Shown: positions 20,160 through 31,250, counted from the stretch's first letter. The stretch is DNA of 64,000 bases from Symbiodinium natans (GCA_905221605.1 CAJNDS010000070.1:124001-188000), one strand, 5' to 3'. The notes: generated from the sequence alone by a model not told the origin. A program made the numbers and translations.

Positions 20160-23100
20160 TCATCCTCTTCTCATGCCGCTGCTTTTGATGGCAAGCGTGC
20201 ACGGCCCAAAACACTCTGAGCTCCTCAACCCCTCAACGGATCCCCCAGCAGAATGAACGGGGTGGAGATCAGCCTGCGTAAGTTTCGGGTCAAAGGGCGC
20301 CTGGGCGCTTTGTCCGCTCTTCGCCAAAAACTCCTGCACGGCCTCGATGCCACCCTCCTCACACAAACCAACACTTAGCAGCCCAGTAACCATATGGGCT
20401 AGCCAAAAAACCCGGTCGTAAACGCAAATACCCGAGCGCAAACCTTATCGTTAAATTTTATTCCTTATCGTTTTACGAGGTAAACGACACATGCAGGAGG
20501 GAAAGCTATGATACCACACAGTAGTACATCTTTAGTACTGGCCACGTCTCGGCAGTACTGGGCTCGGCCGGCTGGCTTTTCATTGCTTTGTAGTACAAGC
20601 TTAGTACTGGACTCGATGTTTCCCTGAGACGGCTGGGTTTTTCATTGCTTTGTAGTACAAGCCTAGTACTGGAATCGAGGTTTCCGTGAGCCGGCCGGTT
20701 CTGTCATTGCTTTGTAGTACGAGCTCAGTACTGGAATCGATGTTTCCGTGAGCCGGCTGCTTTTTTCATTGCTTTGTAGTACAAGCTTAGTACTGGACTC
20801 GATGTTGCCCTGAGACAGCTGGGTTTTTCATTGCTTTGTAGTCCAAGCTTAGTACTGGAATTGATGTTTGCGTGAATCGATGTTTCCCTAAGCCGGCTGT
20901 ATTTCATTGCTTTGTAGTACAGGGTTAGTACTGGAATCGATGTTTCAGTGAGCCGGCTGGTATTTCATTGCTTTGTAGTACAAGCTTGGTACCCTTCCTT
21001 CTGCCCAACATGTCAACGTCATCGTTTTTTTCTATTCCTTATCGTTTTACAAGGGATCCTTGACTTCGGGGCCGCCCTTACAAAAAGTTCCACAACCGGG
21101 TTATTTGCCAAGCCCATATTGCAATAAGGGCACCCTTTTTTTGGTTGGTTACTCTATAAGGGAACCCAGAACCAGAAAAAGGGCAAAGGGTACCACTGGG
21201 CTACCAAGCACATCTATTTAGTGTTCTGGGGTATGAGTATTTCCCAAGATAGGGGGTACCCCTTTTCTACCCCAGATAGAATCGAATCCCTTCAAGGCCC
21301 TTTTTTTTGGAAGCCCACGTATCATGATGCGGAGTAGCGAGGCATCTCTCACCCCTGTCTGTCCTCTGCTAGCTTCTCCAAGACCTTTTGATCTGGAGGG
21401 CGCTTTCGACCGCCACCTCCCTTGCCAGATGCCTTGCACACCAGGATGAGGCCCCAAAAATCCCCATAATCAACCCTATAAAGAGGGCCTTTTTAAAGGG
21501 TTGTCGGGTTTTCCTCCTTGCCGTCATGAGGTCCGCAAGTAGCAGCAGCCTACGCCGGCGGAACTGAGGCCCACGCGCATCTGAACCCGGTGTTGTAGCT
21601 GCCACTGTCTGCGGTGTTCCCCATGCGGGTCACAACAGTCGCCTCCAATTCTGCCCACTCGCACAAAACCCCAAACCCTAGATAAACCCTAAACCCTAAA
21701 CCCTAAAAATATGAAACATCCTATTGCGCGGCCTTGTGATTGAACTCTCCAGCGGGGCTGTCGATGAAGGACCCGCCCTTCAGAGTCCACTGCGGCTCTT
21801 CTTCCGGCCTCCACGACTCTGTTGGGGTTATAGTGTTTTTCCTAGGGTTGGATAGGGTTTAAGAGGGTTTAATAGGGTTTATAGGGTTTCGTAGGGTTTA
21901 AGAGGGCTTAAAAGGGGGTTTATAGGGTTTACAGGTCGATACTGATAGGGTTGATGGGGGGTGGGGGGGGTGGGGGGGGGGGGTGGGGCGGGGTGGGGGG
22001 GTGGGTGGGGGGGGTGGGGGTTGGGGGGGGTTGGGGGGGGGTGGGGGTGGGGGTGGGGGTGGGGGGGGGTGGGGGTTGGGGGGGTGGGGGTGGGGGGGGT
22101 GGGGGGGGTGGGGGGTGGGGGTGGGGGGGGTGTGGGGGGGGGGGGGGGGGGTGGGGGGGGGTGGGTTGGGGGGGTGGTTCGGGGGGGTGGGGGGGGGGGT
22201 GGGGGGGGGGGGGTGGGGGGGGGGGGGGGGGTTGGGGGGGGGTGGGGGCGTGGGGGGGGGTGGGGGTAAACCCTAAACCCTAAACCCTAAACCGAAACCC
22301 TAAACCCTAAACCCTAAACCCTAAACCCTAATCAGAGGCCGGCCTGCTGCCAGGAAAGGGATCTGAAGTCCACTCCCACACATTGCCAACCTGGGTGCAT
22401 CAGGCAGGGTTGAGGGCGCATGGGCTGGTGAGGATACCCAGAGACTCCAAAACCCCTTAATTAGGGAATATCCCTTAAAGTCTAATAAGAACCCTAGTAT
22501 GATTTAAGGTATATTCCTTAATTAAGGGGTTTTGGAGTCTCTGGGTACTGCAACTTGTATGGCGGGAGCATGCTGAAGATCCGACCGTGGAGAATACGCC
22601 GTAGGAGTTTGCAGGATACGCCTCTTGGACCCACCGGTAGCTCACAAGCAGCGTGCTCGTCTTACAAAAATTCCCGGCATGATGGCTAAAAGTCGAGCAG
22701 GTCCTCGCACATCGGGCCAACCCTCAACCCTATAAACCCTAAACCCTAAACCCTAAGTTTGCTTTTTTTTGGGGGGGACAACTCCCCCGAATCCCAAGCC
22801 TTGACGGGGCTGATGGCATGGTAGCCATCCTGTCCAGTCTAGGGTTTAGGGTGTAAAGTTTCGGGTTTAGACGGCAGGGAACAGCTAGCACATACAGCCA
22901 AGGCGTTGTGCATCTCATGGCGCTCCGGTGCCTCTAGCAAGTTCTCAAAAGGAAAGCGGCCCTGCCAAATGTTCATCTTCCACCTGGGGCCACGTCTTCT
23001 AGGGTTTCGGGTTTCGTCTTACAAAGCCAGCACGCGAGCGAAGGCAGGTTTCGACGTCCAGCCTTCCCTTACCTGGCACATCGGAGTCCTCCCATGGGTA

Positions 23101-25140
23101 GAGAGACCTTCCGGCAAGAGGCTGGGGCTCAGATGCGAACACCCTCTCAGGGAGCCAAGGGGCCCACTCCTTCCGCTTTCCCCTCGCCGCATTCTCCCAC
23201 TCGGCCTCAGCACCGGTTTCGGGCTTACAGGCCAGCTTCTGCAAGGCGCCAAAAGGCACGCAAAAATTTAGAAATAAAACATGCAGGCCTCAGTCGGGAG
23301 CCGCTTGCCAGCCCATTCGCAATAAGCCTCACGTTAAGGTGGCAACGAGGCAAATGCAACATGATTTCGATGCCCAGCGCACAAGACTTCGCTCGCAGTA
23401 CCTAAAGGTTGGCCCCTTGAAGCTTTAAAAAGGAGTCCCAAGGATGACCCTGTCAAACCCCATAAGGGAAGATAATAAGATAGCCCAAGGGCCTCCCCAC
23501 ATACTCTTGGGCCACTTTTTGGCGTCTCTGGTAGGTCTGGGGGTCCTGGCATTTGCATCGGTCCAACTGATGTGCACGACGGGGTAGTCTTCCCACCTGT
23601 CCTCGAGGGGCCAATCTTCATGAAAAGAAGAGCCAACAGCATACCTTGGGATGTTCCCCCTTATACTAACAGTCTTGAGAGTCTTGAATAGGGAATATAG
23701 TGGGGGTTACTATATTCCCTATTAAGGACTGCTAGTGTAAGGGTGAACATCCCAGAACATACGCCGTCACACACCTGGCCTTCAGCGAGGAATCCCGCCT
23801 TGCTTTTACACTGGACACCGACGCACCAAAATTTGATGAACATCATCAACAGGTGCCAATCAAGCAAGCATGCCAAAAACTGGCGGGTTCTTAGTAGGGA
23901 AGAAGGGAATGAGGGCCCTGTGTATACCCATTTAAGGGGCCCGAATTCCCCCATGCCCTACCAAGAACCAGGGGGGAAAGCGCCAAGCCCCTCTGGATGT
24001 CGCCACCAAGCGTTTTCGACAGCGACCTCCACAGTTCAGTGCCACTTCTTCGGCCCTAAACCCTAAACCCTAAACACTTTTGGGGTTTAGGGGTCTCTGC
24101 GATTCAGTCTTCGGCCCCCAGCCCAGTGTGGTGCACTCTCGATGTGCTGCGGGGATTCCCGCAGCACGGCCTTGGGATGCCACAAAGCTGCATCAAACAA
24201 ACTTCATGCAGCTCTTTATCCCTAAACCCTAGTCCTAAACCCTAAACCCTAAACCCTAAACCCTAAACCCTAAACCCTAAACCCATCTTTTGGCAGCATG
24301 TCCCGACCTGGCTCAAGGAGCTGTTCAGCACAAAGCTCCAGCCATATCTTTCGGCATCTGTCCTGTCAACGTGAAGGGAAATCTGTCTCTCGCATCCCAT
24401 GGGCTTCGAGATTAGCCTCTAACAAGACCATCGGATGCTCACCGGAAGCCTTAACCCTAAACCCTAAACCCTACAAGTCGGTCTTGAACTTGGTTTCTTT
24501 GACAAACTCACGGAAGTGCGAGTTCGTGACCGGCGTCTCATCGATCGCATATGCCTCTAAGGTCACAACGCAGCAACCAAGGTTTAGGGTTTAGGGTTTA
24601 GGGTTTAGGGTTTAGGGCTTAGGGCTTAGGGTTTAGGGTTTAGGGTTTAGGGTGCTTGCACTTCACGGATGTGGCCTGCAGCGATATCTGTTTTGTGCCA
24701 GGAGCTCCGGAAAGCTCGTCACCTCCCATGAGAAAGGTCCTGGCCTCAGTAAGCAGTACGGGTCAAGTTCAATCAGGGTTTAGGGTTTAGGGTTTAGGGT
24801 TTAGGGTTTAGGGTTTAGGGTTTAGGGTTTAGGGTTTAGGGTTTAGGGTTTAGGGTTTAGGGTTTAGGGTTTAGGGTTTAGGGTGTAAAGCGTGAAACGA
24901 ACAAACAGCAGTACGGGCTTAACGTCTGCCGGAAGGGCCTTGGCCAAAAGCCCCTAAACCCTCCACCCTAAACCCTATAGGGTTTAATGATAGTACACCC
25001 CCCCCCCCCCCCCCATAGTCTGAGCCGGGCCGCAGGTATCTTGCGCAGCGCAGGCCCACGGCGCTTCTTCTTTGAAGCTTTCTGGTTGCTGGGCTCAAGT
25101 GCCTCGCTGCCACAAAGGGCAGGAAGGCATCCTGAGTTCG
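20160..25140 (-). CDS. FGE/SUMF1-like sulfatase-modifying domain protein
   Basis: Fourteen or so minus-strand exons spell the formylglycine-generating-enzyme fold in order: about 24672-24740 (RTFLMGGDE), 24475-24570 (VTLEAYAIDETPVTN), 24300-24362 (TDAERYGWSFVL), 23968-24034 (AWWRHPEG), 23549-23612 (YPVVHISWTDA), 23085-23245 (AEAEWENAARG and LYPWED), 22920-22975 (MNIWQGRFPFENL), 22586-22660 (AYPANSYGVFST), 22332-22390 (VGNVWEWTSDPF), 21733-21808 (WTLKGGSFID) and 21556-21652 (YNTGFRCAWA). Then come 21356-21432 (GGGGRKRPPDQKVLEKL) and 20160-20373 (CEEGGIEAVQEFLAK), which extend past the fold. A basic N-terminal exon at about 25030-25140 (QKASKKKRRG) may precede. FGE oxidises the active-site Cys of sulfatases in the secretory pathway, but the fold also serves other roles; the substrate is unknown. 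Several ends abut telomeric arrays or inverted-repeat elements. Confidence 0.85.
20374..21205 (-). mobile_element. Family B element enlarged by a nested satellite-bearing element
   Basis: The outer family-B ends are CTTAGCAGCCCAGTAACC and GGTACCACTGGGCTACCAAG. Its middle is interrupted by a roughly 720-bp insert with inverted ends (CATATGGGCTAGCCAAA at 20391 and TTTGCCAAGCCCATAT near 21105) that carries a 60-bp satellite. The lower boundary abuts an FGE-gene exon at an AAG acceptor. Confidence 0.65.
20518..20995. repeat. 60-bp satellite with GTAGTAC...GTACTG dyads
   Basis: Seven to eight diverged units of 59-74 bp, each TTTCATTGCTTTGTAGTAC, AAGCTTAGTACTGG, AATCGATGTTTCC, GTGAGCCGGCTGG. Every unit contains a GTAC/GTAC dyad. 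Confidence 0.9.
21836..22331 (+). repeat. Degenerate telomeric block, 315-bp G-tract, CCCTAAA block
   Basis: Degenerate TTTAGGG/TTAAGAGGG (21836-21935) leads to an almost pure G strand broken by single Ts (21951-22266), then CCCTAAA (22266-22331). The strand switch at 22266 is abrupt. The Gly/Trp/Val open frames here are artefacts. Confidence 0.9.
22435..22555. repeat. Family J inverted-repeat element in the FGE gene
   Basis: Near-perfect 30-bp inverted ends around TACCCAGAGACTCC and CCCCTTAATTA. It lies in the intron between the NSYGVFST and VGNVWEWTSD exons. Confidence 0.8.
23650..23753. repeat. Family A inverted-repeat element
   Basis: TGGGATGTTCCCCCTTATAC and GTAAGGGTGAACATCCCA ends, inside an FGE intron. 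Confidence 0.75.
23888..23970. repeat. Family F inverted-repeat element
   Basis: GGTTCTTAGTAGGGAAG and CATGCCCTACCAAGAACC ends. It directly follows the AWWRHPEG exon on the minus strand, so it probably contributes the donor side of that intron. Confidence 0.75.
24576..24653 (+). repeat. Telomeric array (TTTAGGG)n
   Basis: Eleven units including two TTAGGGC variants, between FGE exons. Confidence 0.95.
24776..24885 (+). repeat. Telomeric array (TTTAGGG)n
   Basis: About 15 perfect units, within or just upstream of the FGE gene. Confidence 0.95.
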
Positions 25141-25179
25141 CCGGCAAGATGAAGGCACTAGTGGGGGGGGGCTCTTTCG

Positions 25180-25351
25180 GTTTAGGGTTTAGGGTTTAGG
25201 GTTTGGGGTTTAGGGTTTAGGGTTTAGGATGGTTTAGGGTTTAGGGTTTAGGGTTTAGGGTTTAGGGTTTAGGGTTTAGGGTTTAGGGTTTAGGGTTTAG
25301 GGTTTAACATTTCGGGTTTAGGGTTTAGGGCTTAGGGCTTAGGGCTTAGGG
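25180..25351 (+). repeat. Telomeric array (TTTAGGG)n
   Basis: About 23 units with GCTTAGG variants grouped at the right end. Confidence 0.95.
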
Positions 25352-25354
25352 CTC

Positions 25355-25460
25355 TTTCAGGGACTCCAAGGTGTGTCCATTGATTCGGGAATGTGAGTTA
25401 CAGGCCCTACCATGATCTAAGGAACATTCTTTTAACTTGAGGGATTGCGGAGTCCCTGAA
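25355..25460. repeat. Family J inverted-repeat element
   Basis: TTCAGGGACTCCAAGG and GCGGAGTCCCTGAAG ends. It abuts an open minus stretch (25465-25610, AAHQVSTRLAQVQAAVLGLG) that could be an N-terminal exon. Confidence 0.65.
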
Positions 25461-26089
25461 GTCAAGGCGTCGTTGCTCTTGCCACACTTCTCAGACCCGA
25501 GCCCAAGCACAGCAGCCTGTACCTGCGCTAGTCTGGTGGAAACTTGGTGTGCTGCCAGCTGTTGCTGACAGGGCCGAGTGCAATCAGTGTCTGAGCAGCC
25601 GGCATTCGTGGCATCCGGCAAGGCTAGTCAGCAAGAATAGGCATCATGTTTGTCTTTGTCACCACAGGCCGGCATAAACAGAATGAACATGCTTTTTGTT
25701 TATCGCGAATATCCCCACACAGGGACACTCCGTATAGCCATCCACCAATATGTAAAGTAGCTAACCCGAAGTACACTCACCAACAACAGTCATATAGGCC
25801 CTAATTTCAAAAAAATACATGTATGCTGTATGTCAATATTTAGGAGTCTACGTACAAACATATCTACGTACCACGGTCGTATTTTTATGCCTATCTTTAC
25901 TTTCTGTATATGGCGGGCTTGCTCCTCATAGTAAACAGTGTCTGCTTGGGCCGCGGAGTCGCGCCGCAAACCCAAGACTACCACTACCCCCACGCCATCG
26001 CGACACGAGTATGCAGCAGCTTATAGGGTTCAGGGTTTAAGGGCTCAGGGTGAAGGGTTGAGGGTTGAGAGCTTAGGGATGTAGGGTTT

Positions 26090-26175
26090 AGGGTCTCTGC
26101 ATCTGTTGCCTCCTTTTCTGCTCTGTTCCTTACTTTCCGAACCAGCTTCTGCTCCTCGAAGACGATGCTTGACTA
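26090..26175 (-). CDS. Candidate exon, charged helix
   Basis: The minus strand reads IVFEEQKLVRKVRNRAEKEA, a charged helix-like run typical of a coiled coil. Two other minus frames are also open here, so the frame is a judgement. Confidence 0.35.
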
Positions 26176-26234
26176 TCTTTGCCCACACTTTCAGGGTGCC
26201 CCGATTTTTTAGGGGGAAGCTTGCCCCAGTGTAT

Positions 26235-26333
26235 CTTGGTAGCCTAGGAACCATATTATGATGAGGGCACCCTTTTTTCTTAGAGAACCCATAACCAAAA
26301 AAAAAGGGTAAAGGGTACCACTGGGCTACCAAG
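26235..26333 (-). mobile_element. Family B introner-like element
   Basis: CTTGGTAGCCTAGGAACC and GGTACCACTGGGCTACCAAG ends, with perfect GTAT duplication at 26231-26234 and 26334-26337. Confidence 0.85.
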
Positions 26334-26379
26334 GTATTGATTTGCGGCGCTTCAGCCCGCTACCTCCCCCAAAACGGTA

Positions 26380-26510
26380 AACCCTTGTGCAGAGTGAGTG
26401 CAGAAGATCCTCTTTTTTTCATGAGCTGTAGCATCATTGAAGGAACGACCTTGGGAGGGTGGGTAGACTTCATGGCCGTAAGAGTCGGATTCTGAAATCT
26501 GCAGTAATCT
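26380..26510 (-). CDS. Candidate exon, unknown protein
   Basis: The minus strand reads SDSYGHEVYPPSQGRSFND and EKKRIFCTHSAQ. It ends about 45 bp before a family B element. No family recognised. Confidence 0.45.
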
Positions 26511-26754
26511 AGGTTTTGGGTGCATGTAAGGCAAGCTTCCGGGTTCAGGAATTCGGGTCGTTGGTCCTAAGGAATCCCGTTCCTGCTTCGAAGCTGACCA
26601 ACAAACCTAAGGAGAGCAAGGGCATGTTTTCACTTAAACAGGGGCTGGTGGGCATCCTGGGGTACCCTTGGCCCATGCCTAAACCCTAAACCCTAAACCC
26701 TAAACCCTAACCCTAAACCCTAAACCCTAAACCCCAGATGCCACTCCGAGAGGC

Positions 26755-26870
26755 TCTTGCGGCCGCAATCACTTGCTGCAGTCGGGCACGAAGCCCTTGC
26801 TGGCGAAGGGAACCCACTTGCACCTTGCGAGGTGTTGAGGCGCTGGCAGTTCGTGAATCGACTCTCATGC
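26755..26870 (-). CDS. Candidate exon with KWVPxxSKGxVPDC motif
   Basis: The minus strand reads HELPAPQHLARCKWVPF, then ASKGFVPDCSK, before AAGTGA. The core KWVPxxSKGxVPDC recurs at 30185-30275, which suggests a repeated domain or a duplicated exon. Confidence 0.45.
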
Positions 26871-27175
26871 GTCTGTCTGCACTTCAATGCATCAGAAAGC
26901 CTATAAGTGCAGACAAGTTATAGGCTCATCGCGTTATAGCCGGACAACGCGATCCGCCAAGCAGCCACAAAAAGGAAAAGGTGCTGATACTGACCGTGTG
27001 AGGCTTTCGGTTCGGATGGTTCCGGGCTGTCGGGCTTAAAGGATGCATGATGCGCGACCGACGACGTGCCGCGTTCGTTTCGCGCGCCAGCTCAGGCGTG
27101 CAATGTTGTGTGGTTGGCCTGAGAACTTGGTGCCCGAGACAGGCGTAAACGGCGCATACCTTCACCGCTTAAGCC

Positions 27176-27302
27176 TGTCATTTCTGAACATCCTCCTGCT
27201 GCACCACAGATATGCAGAACTTGAATGATGCAGAAGTTCTTGCTGGATGCTACGGGCCGGACCGGCAGCTGTGAAGGCGAAAGAGCCGTACATCCAGTCT
27301 TG
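27176..27302 (-). CDS. Candidate exon, unknown protein
   Basis: After a CTGCAG acceptor the minus strand reads DWMYGSFAFTAAGPARSIQQ and ELLHHSSSAYLWCSRRMF, then a possible GTGAAG donor. Good codon character, no family. Confidence 0.5.
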
Positions 27303-28612
27303 CTGCAGAATAACCATAATCATCAAACAGGATTAGAACAGAAAAGAAGATTATGATAGTCATACAATCATCAGAAACGGATAATGGCAGAAATAATATG
27401 CAGTGTCAGATACTACTCGAAGCATCCAACAATCCAAAATGGCATAGCCGCACAGACCCTAAACCCTAAACCCTACACCCTAAACCCTACACCCTAACAA
27501 AAAAGAAAAGAAAGCTCAGCTGCTGACCACTCTGGCTGGCCCGGGGAAACACCAGTCTGCCGAAGACAGGCGCAGGGAGTACAGGGTTCAGGGCTCAGGG
27601 TTCAAAAGTTCAAATACCCATAACTACAGAGAATATATATATATATATATATATGTAGATATTGATATGTATACATATATATGTATATATGTATATGTCT
27701 GACTATATAGAAGTGTGTGTATAAATGTGTGTGTGTATGTATGTATGTATGTATGTATGTGTATCTATATATAGGGATAAGGGCATATCTGTGGAACCCT
27801 TTAATCCAGGGCTTCAAGTTCCACCCCTTAGCACTCCACCCGCACTGTCCAATCCAGCTCAGAACTCCAAATTACCCTTCTTGTTTTTTGCATCCGGGCT
27901 CTACGCGATACTCCAAATTGCCCTAAACCCCATAAACCCGCGAGCTCTGCCGGTGAACTGCCCTAAGGCCTAAACCCTGAACCTCAAAAACCTAAACCCT
28001 AAACCCTTAAACCCTAAACCCTAAACCCTAAACGCGGACTTCTCTCCCAAACGGAACAGCTTGTGAAGTGTCGGAATCGGAGCTCATGTCCATGCCCTCT
28101 ATGGGTGGTTGTCAAAATGATGGTCCCTTTTTGGATCCTTATTATACTACGGCACCTGATATTTAGGGTACCCAAAAGGGATCATAATTTTGACAACCGC
28201 CCCTATTCAAGTTGCCAAAATGCCGGTTTTTGCAGGCTTTAGGGTTTGGGGCTCAGGGTTTGGGCATATCCCTTTCATTCCGGGAACAGTACTTGGAAAC
28301 CCCTGTTGACTTAGCAAGTCTGCTTAGTATCCCCTGAACACCCTATTATAATCACAATAACCCACCTTACTCACCCTACTTACTAAGTCACAAGGGCTTC
28401 CAAGTAATTCCCCCAACCCGAAACCCTAAACTCTAAACTTAGTAAAACCTAAACCCTGAACCCTGAACTATGTAAACCCTCAACCCTACTGGCTTCGTAG
28501 TTGAAGTTCTTTCAACAAGAGACCGGCTCGAATTTGTGCCTGTGGCGGCGGTGTGGCGACCGCGGAGGGAACTGGCCACGGTTTGGAGAGAGCATTTAGG
28601 GTTTAATTAGGG

Positions 28613-29245
28613 TTTATATATAGGCCCCGTGGTACATATGAACTTAATTTGAACTTCTGCTGGACTTCTCTTACATACGTTTAAGTAGGAAATAAGCTGT
28701 GTATAAGTTCGAAATAGTTCGAAGGCTTGCTTTCTTTATCGTTTTCATGAACAGCACCCTTTTTTTCGAAAACACGGGCACACGGCTTAGGGCATGGCAG
28801 AAAACTATGCCCAGAGATGCAGAGGGACCATTTGCTTCTTGCAAGCATGGCAAGGCGAAACGTGCGAAAACAAGGACAAAACAGGCCAACTCCGCGGACA
28901 TTGGCATTTTTGCGGACCGGCTCGCGGACACTCGCGGACAGCAGACGACGCCCAATGGTAGTGGCGCAGGGCTGCAAGACCGATTTCTTCAATTTTGGCC
29001 GGAATGCATGCGCGAGCCAGGGAAAAAACATCTCAAAATGCAAAACAGATAACTAGAGAGAAGTTCTTTTTAAGTTGCTTTACATAACGTAGATAAGTTC
29101 ATAAGTCCCGAAATATGTCAAGCAAAAAATGTTGAACTTATCTGGAACTTAATCATATAAAGCAAACTTAACTCCAGGATAAACAACTTAATCGATACAA
29201 ATCGTATACTTATAGGTCGATAAGTCGGCGGGGCCTATATAGATA
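28613..29245. mobile_element. 630-bp inverted-repeat element with GAACTT subterminal repeats
   Basis: TATATAGGCCCCG at about 28617 pairs with CGGGGCCTATATA at about 29232. Both flanks inside carry many GAACTT/AAGTTC and ATAAGTTC units. No telomeric repeat lies inside. Three overlapping open frames of about 100 codons in the centre (28690-29050) are on both strands and unassigned. Confidence 0.6.
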
Positions 29246-29753
29246 GGGCTTAAGGGTTAGGCTAAACACAGGGGCCTTCACGACGAGATAGGTTTGTTAT
29301 TATTACCGTTTTTTTTTGCGGGGGGGGGGGGGGGGGGTATCCCCAGTATACTTCCATAGGGACCATACGGGAATACTAGCTTTCATTGTTCCGACCCCTC
29401 GTTGCCTTTAGGGGCCCCTAGCCTGCTTGAGTTTTTTGTAGGTGCCCTAAGAAGTCAGTAAAATGTTCAGGGTTTGGGGTTTGCAGTTTAGGGTTTCGTC
29501 GAGAATCCTGTAAAGTGTCTAGAATATAGAGCCTGCGCAGACAATGCAGGTTCGGGGTTCTGACGGGTTTGGGGTTTAGGGCCTGCACAACCTCGACCGT
29601 CCCGTGATTTCACTTGCTTCTCCTATCGCCCCCTAAACCCTAAACCCTAAACCCTACACCCTACACCCTGATTTGGAAGATATTCTTGGGAGGGAGTACA
29701 AGGCCGAAACTTGGAGTTGTTTCCTTGCCAATCAGGAAGCCCAGGAAGATGAG

Positions 29754-29901
29754 TTTGGTAGCCCAGCAACCATCTTCTGAGAATTCTGCTAAGGGCACTT
29801 TTCATTATTTTGATTTTTTTTTTTTTTTTTGGGGGGGGGGGGTTGGCTGGCTTTATAAAGGGAACCTCGAAGCAAAAGAAGGGAAAGGGTGCCACTGGGC
29901 T
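29754..29901 (-). mobile_element. Family B element, decayed
   Basis: TTTGGTAGCCCAGCAACC and GGTGCCACTGGGCTAC ends, with poly-T/poly-G expansion in the middle. Confidence 0.65.
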
Positions 29902-30184
29902 ACACCGTTAGAGTTCAACTCTCTTTGCCAAGGATGTTCGGGGGCTGTTGTGCACCTGCCGGCCCTTTGGAGTTTCATATTTTTGTCCTGGTCGGAACAC
30001 CTGTGCAACCGCTAGAGAAAGATGTGCAGATGCTTATTGCGCGAAGAACCAATTATTTTTTTAGTTCCTCAAAAACACTAACCTCTTTCCAGGACTCTCA
30101 GGTAAACACCCACACGGAGGGGGTGGGGGGGTGCGAGGGTGAACGGGAATGGGGGAATTCGCCCACTTTTGAAGATCAGGGACT

Positions 30185-30275
30185 TTTCGAGATCCGGCCT
30201 GTCACATTGTCGACAGTGCCACCGCGGCAGTCGGGAACGTAGCCCTTGCTGAGGTTCGGCACCCACTTGCCTGAC
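30185..30275 (-). CDS. Candidate exon with KWVPxxSKGxVPDC motif
   Basis: The minus strand reads GKWVPNLSKGYVPDCRGG and TVDNVTGRISK. Homologous in the core to 26755-26870. No known domain recognised. Confidence 0.45.
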
Positions 30276-30777
30276 ACTCAAATTGTCCATCCGAAACCCT
30301 CTAGATCCTTAGCACACCCAAACCGATCCTCGAAATCAAAACTGCACACCCATCCAACTATTTGCTTGTCATTGCTACAAGAACCTTCCAGAAGAGATTT
30401 GGGCCCTAAACGGTAAAGCCTAAACCCTAAAACCTAAACCCTCAACCCTAAACCCAAACCACAAACCCCAAACCCTAAACCCGAAACCCTAAACCCTAAA
30501 CCCCATTGATGAGGATGAGGGCTTTTTTCGAGCGCATGGCGGGAAACCATTAAAAGAAACCGGGATCCGAGGGGGCGGAGGGTACGTCTTCCCAGAACCG
30601 GCAACCCTACATCCTACACAGGGTTTAGGGTTCAGGGTTTAGGGTTTAGGGTCTAGGGTTTAGGGTTTAGGGTTTAGGGTTAGTAGACCCTAAGCCCTAC
30701 AGTAGCGGGGTTGATCTAAGCTGCTCACGCTTCGCGTTGCCCTCAGGCTACGGGGAATACATTCGAAGGCAGTTCCC

Positions 30778-30915
30778 TAGTTGCTGAGTACCCTGGGCCA
30801 AAAAAGGTTCACCGTTCAAGTATGGTAGGATTAAGCTAACCTTTCAAGTATGGTGGGCTTTTATATATATATATATATATATACACCCCAAATATAGGTT
30901 GCCTGGCGCAGCTAC
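30778..30915. repeat. Family G element
   Basis: TAGTTGCTGAGTACCCTGGG start, (TA)n centre, decayed right arm. Confidence 0.55.
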
Positions 30916-31157
30916 TACGATCCACAGGGCCCCTAAACCCTAAACCCTAAACCCTAAACCCTAAACCCTAAACCTGTGTCGCAACATTTTTTAGCCAGGA
31001 TGCACCATGCCGGCTTTCCGTCCGGCCCAACCTCTGCCTAGCTTCAACTGCTTTAGGGGGGGGGGGGGTTAGGGTTTAGGGCTGAGGGTTTAGGGTTTTA
31101 AGGTTTAGGGTTTGGGGTTTGGGGTTTAGGGTAACTGACTTCAGATGAGGTTTAGGT

Positions 31158-31250
31158 TGGGATCCCTACTGACAGTCCTCAAGAGGGATTCGAATAAGGG
31201 GTACCTGGATCCCCCTTAAGGACTGTTACTACAAGGAGGAACATCCCATT
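31158..31250. repeat. Family A inverted-repeat element
   Basis: TTGGGATCCCTACTGACAG and ACTACAAGGAGGAACATCCC ends. Confidence 0.65.

Noticed and set aside
20518-20995. CRISPR or regulatory repeat array
   Set aside because: Units are contiguous and diverged with no spacers: a minisatellite nested in an element.
21951-22283. Gly/Trp/Val-rich frames of about 100 codons
   Set aside because: They are translations of a G-homopolymer tract, open in all plus frames.
28699-29052. 117-codon plus frame inside the 630-bp element
   Set aside because: Two minus frames of similar length overlap it and none shows a motif.
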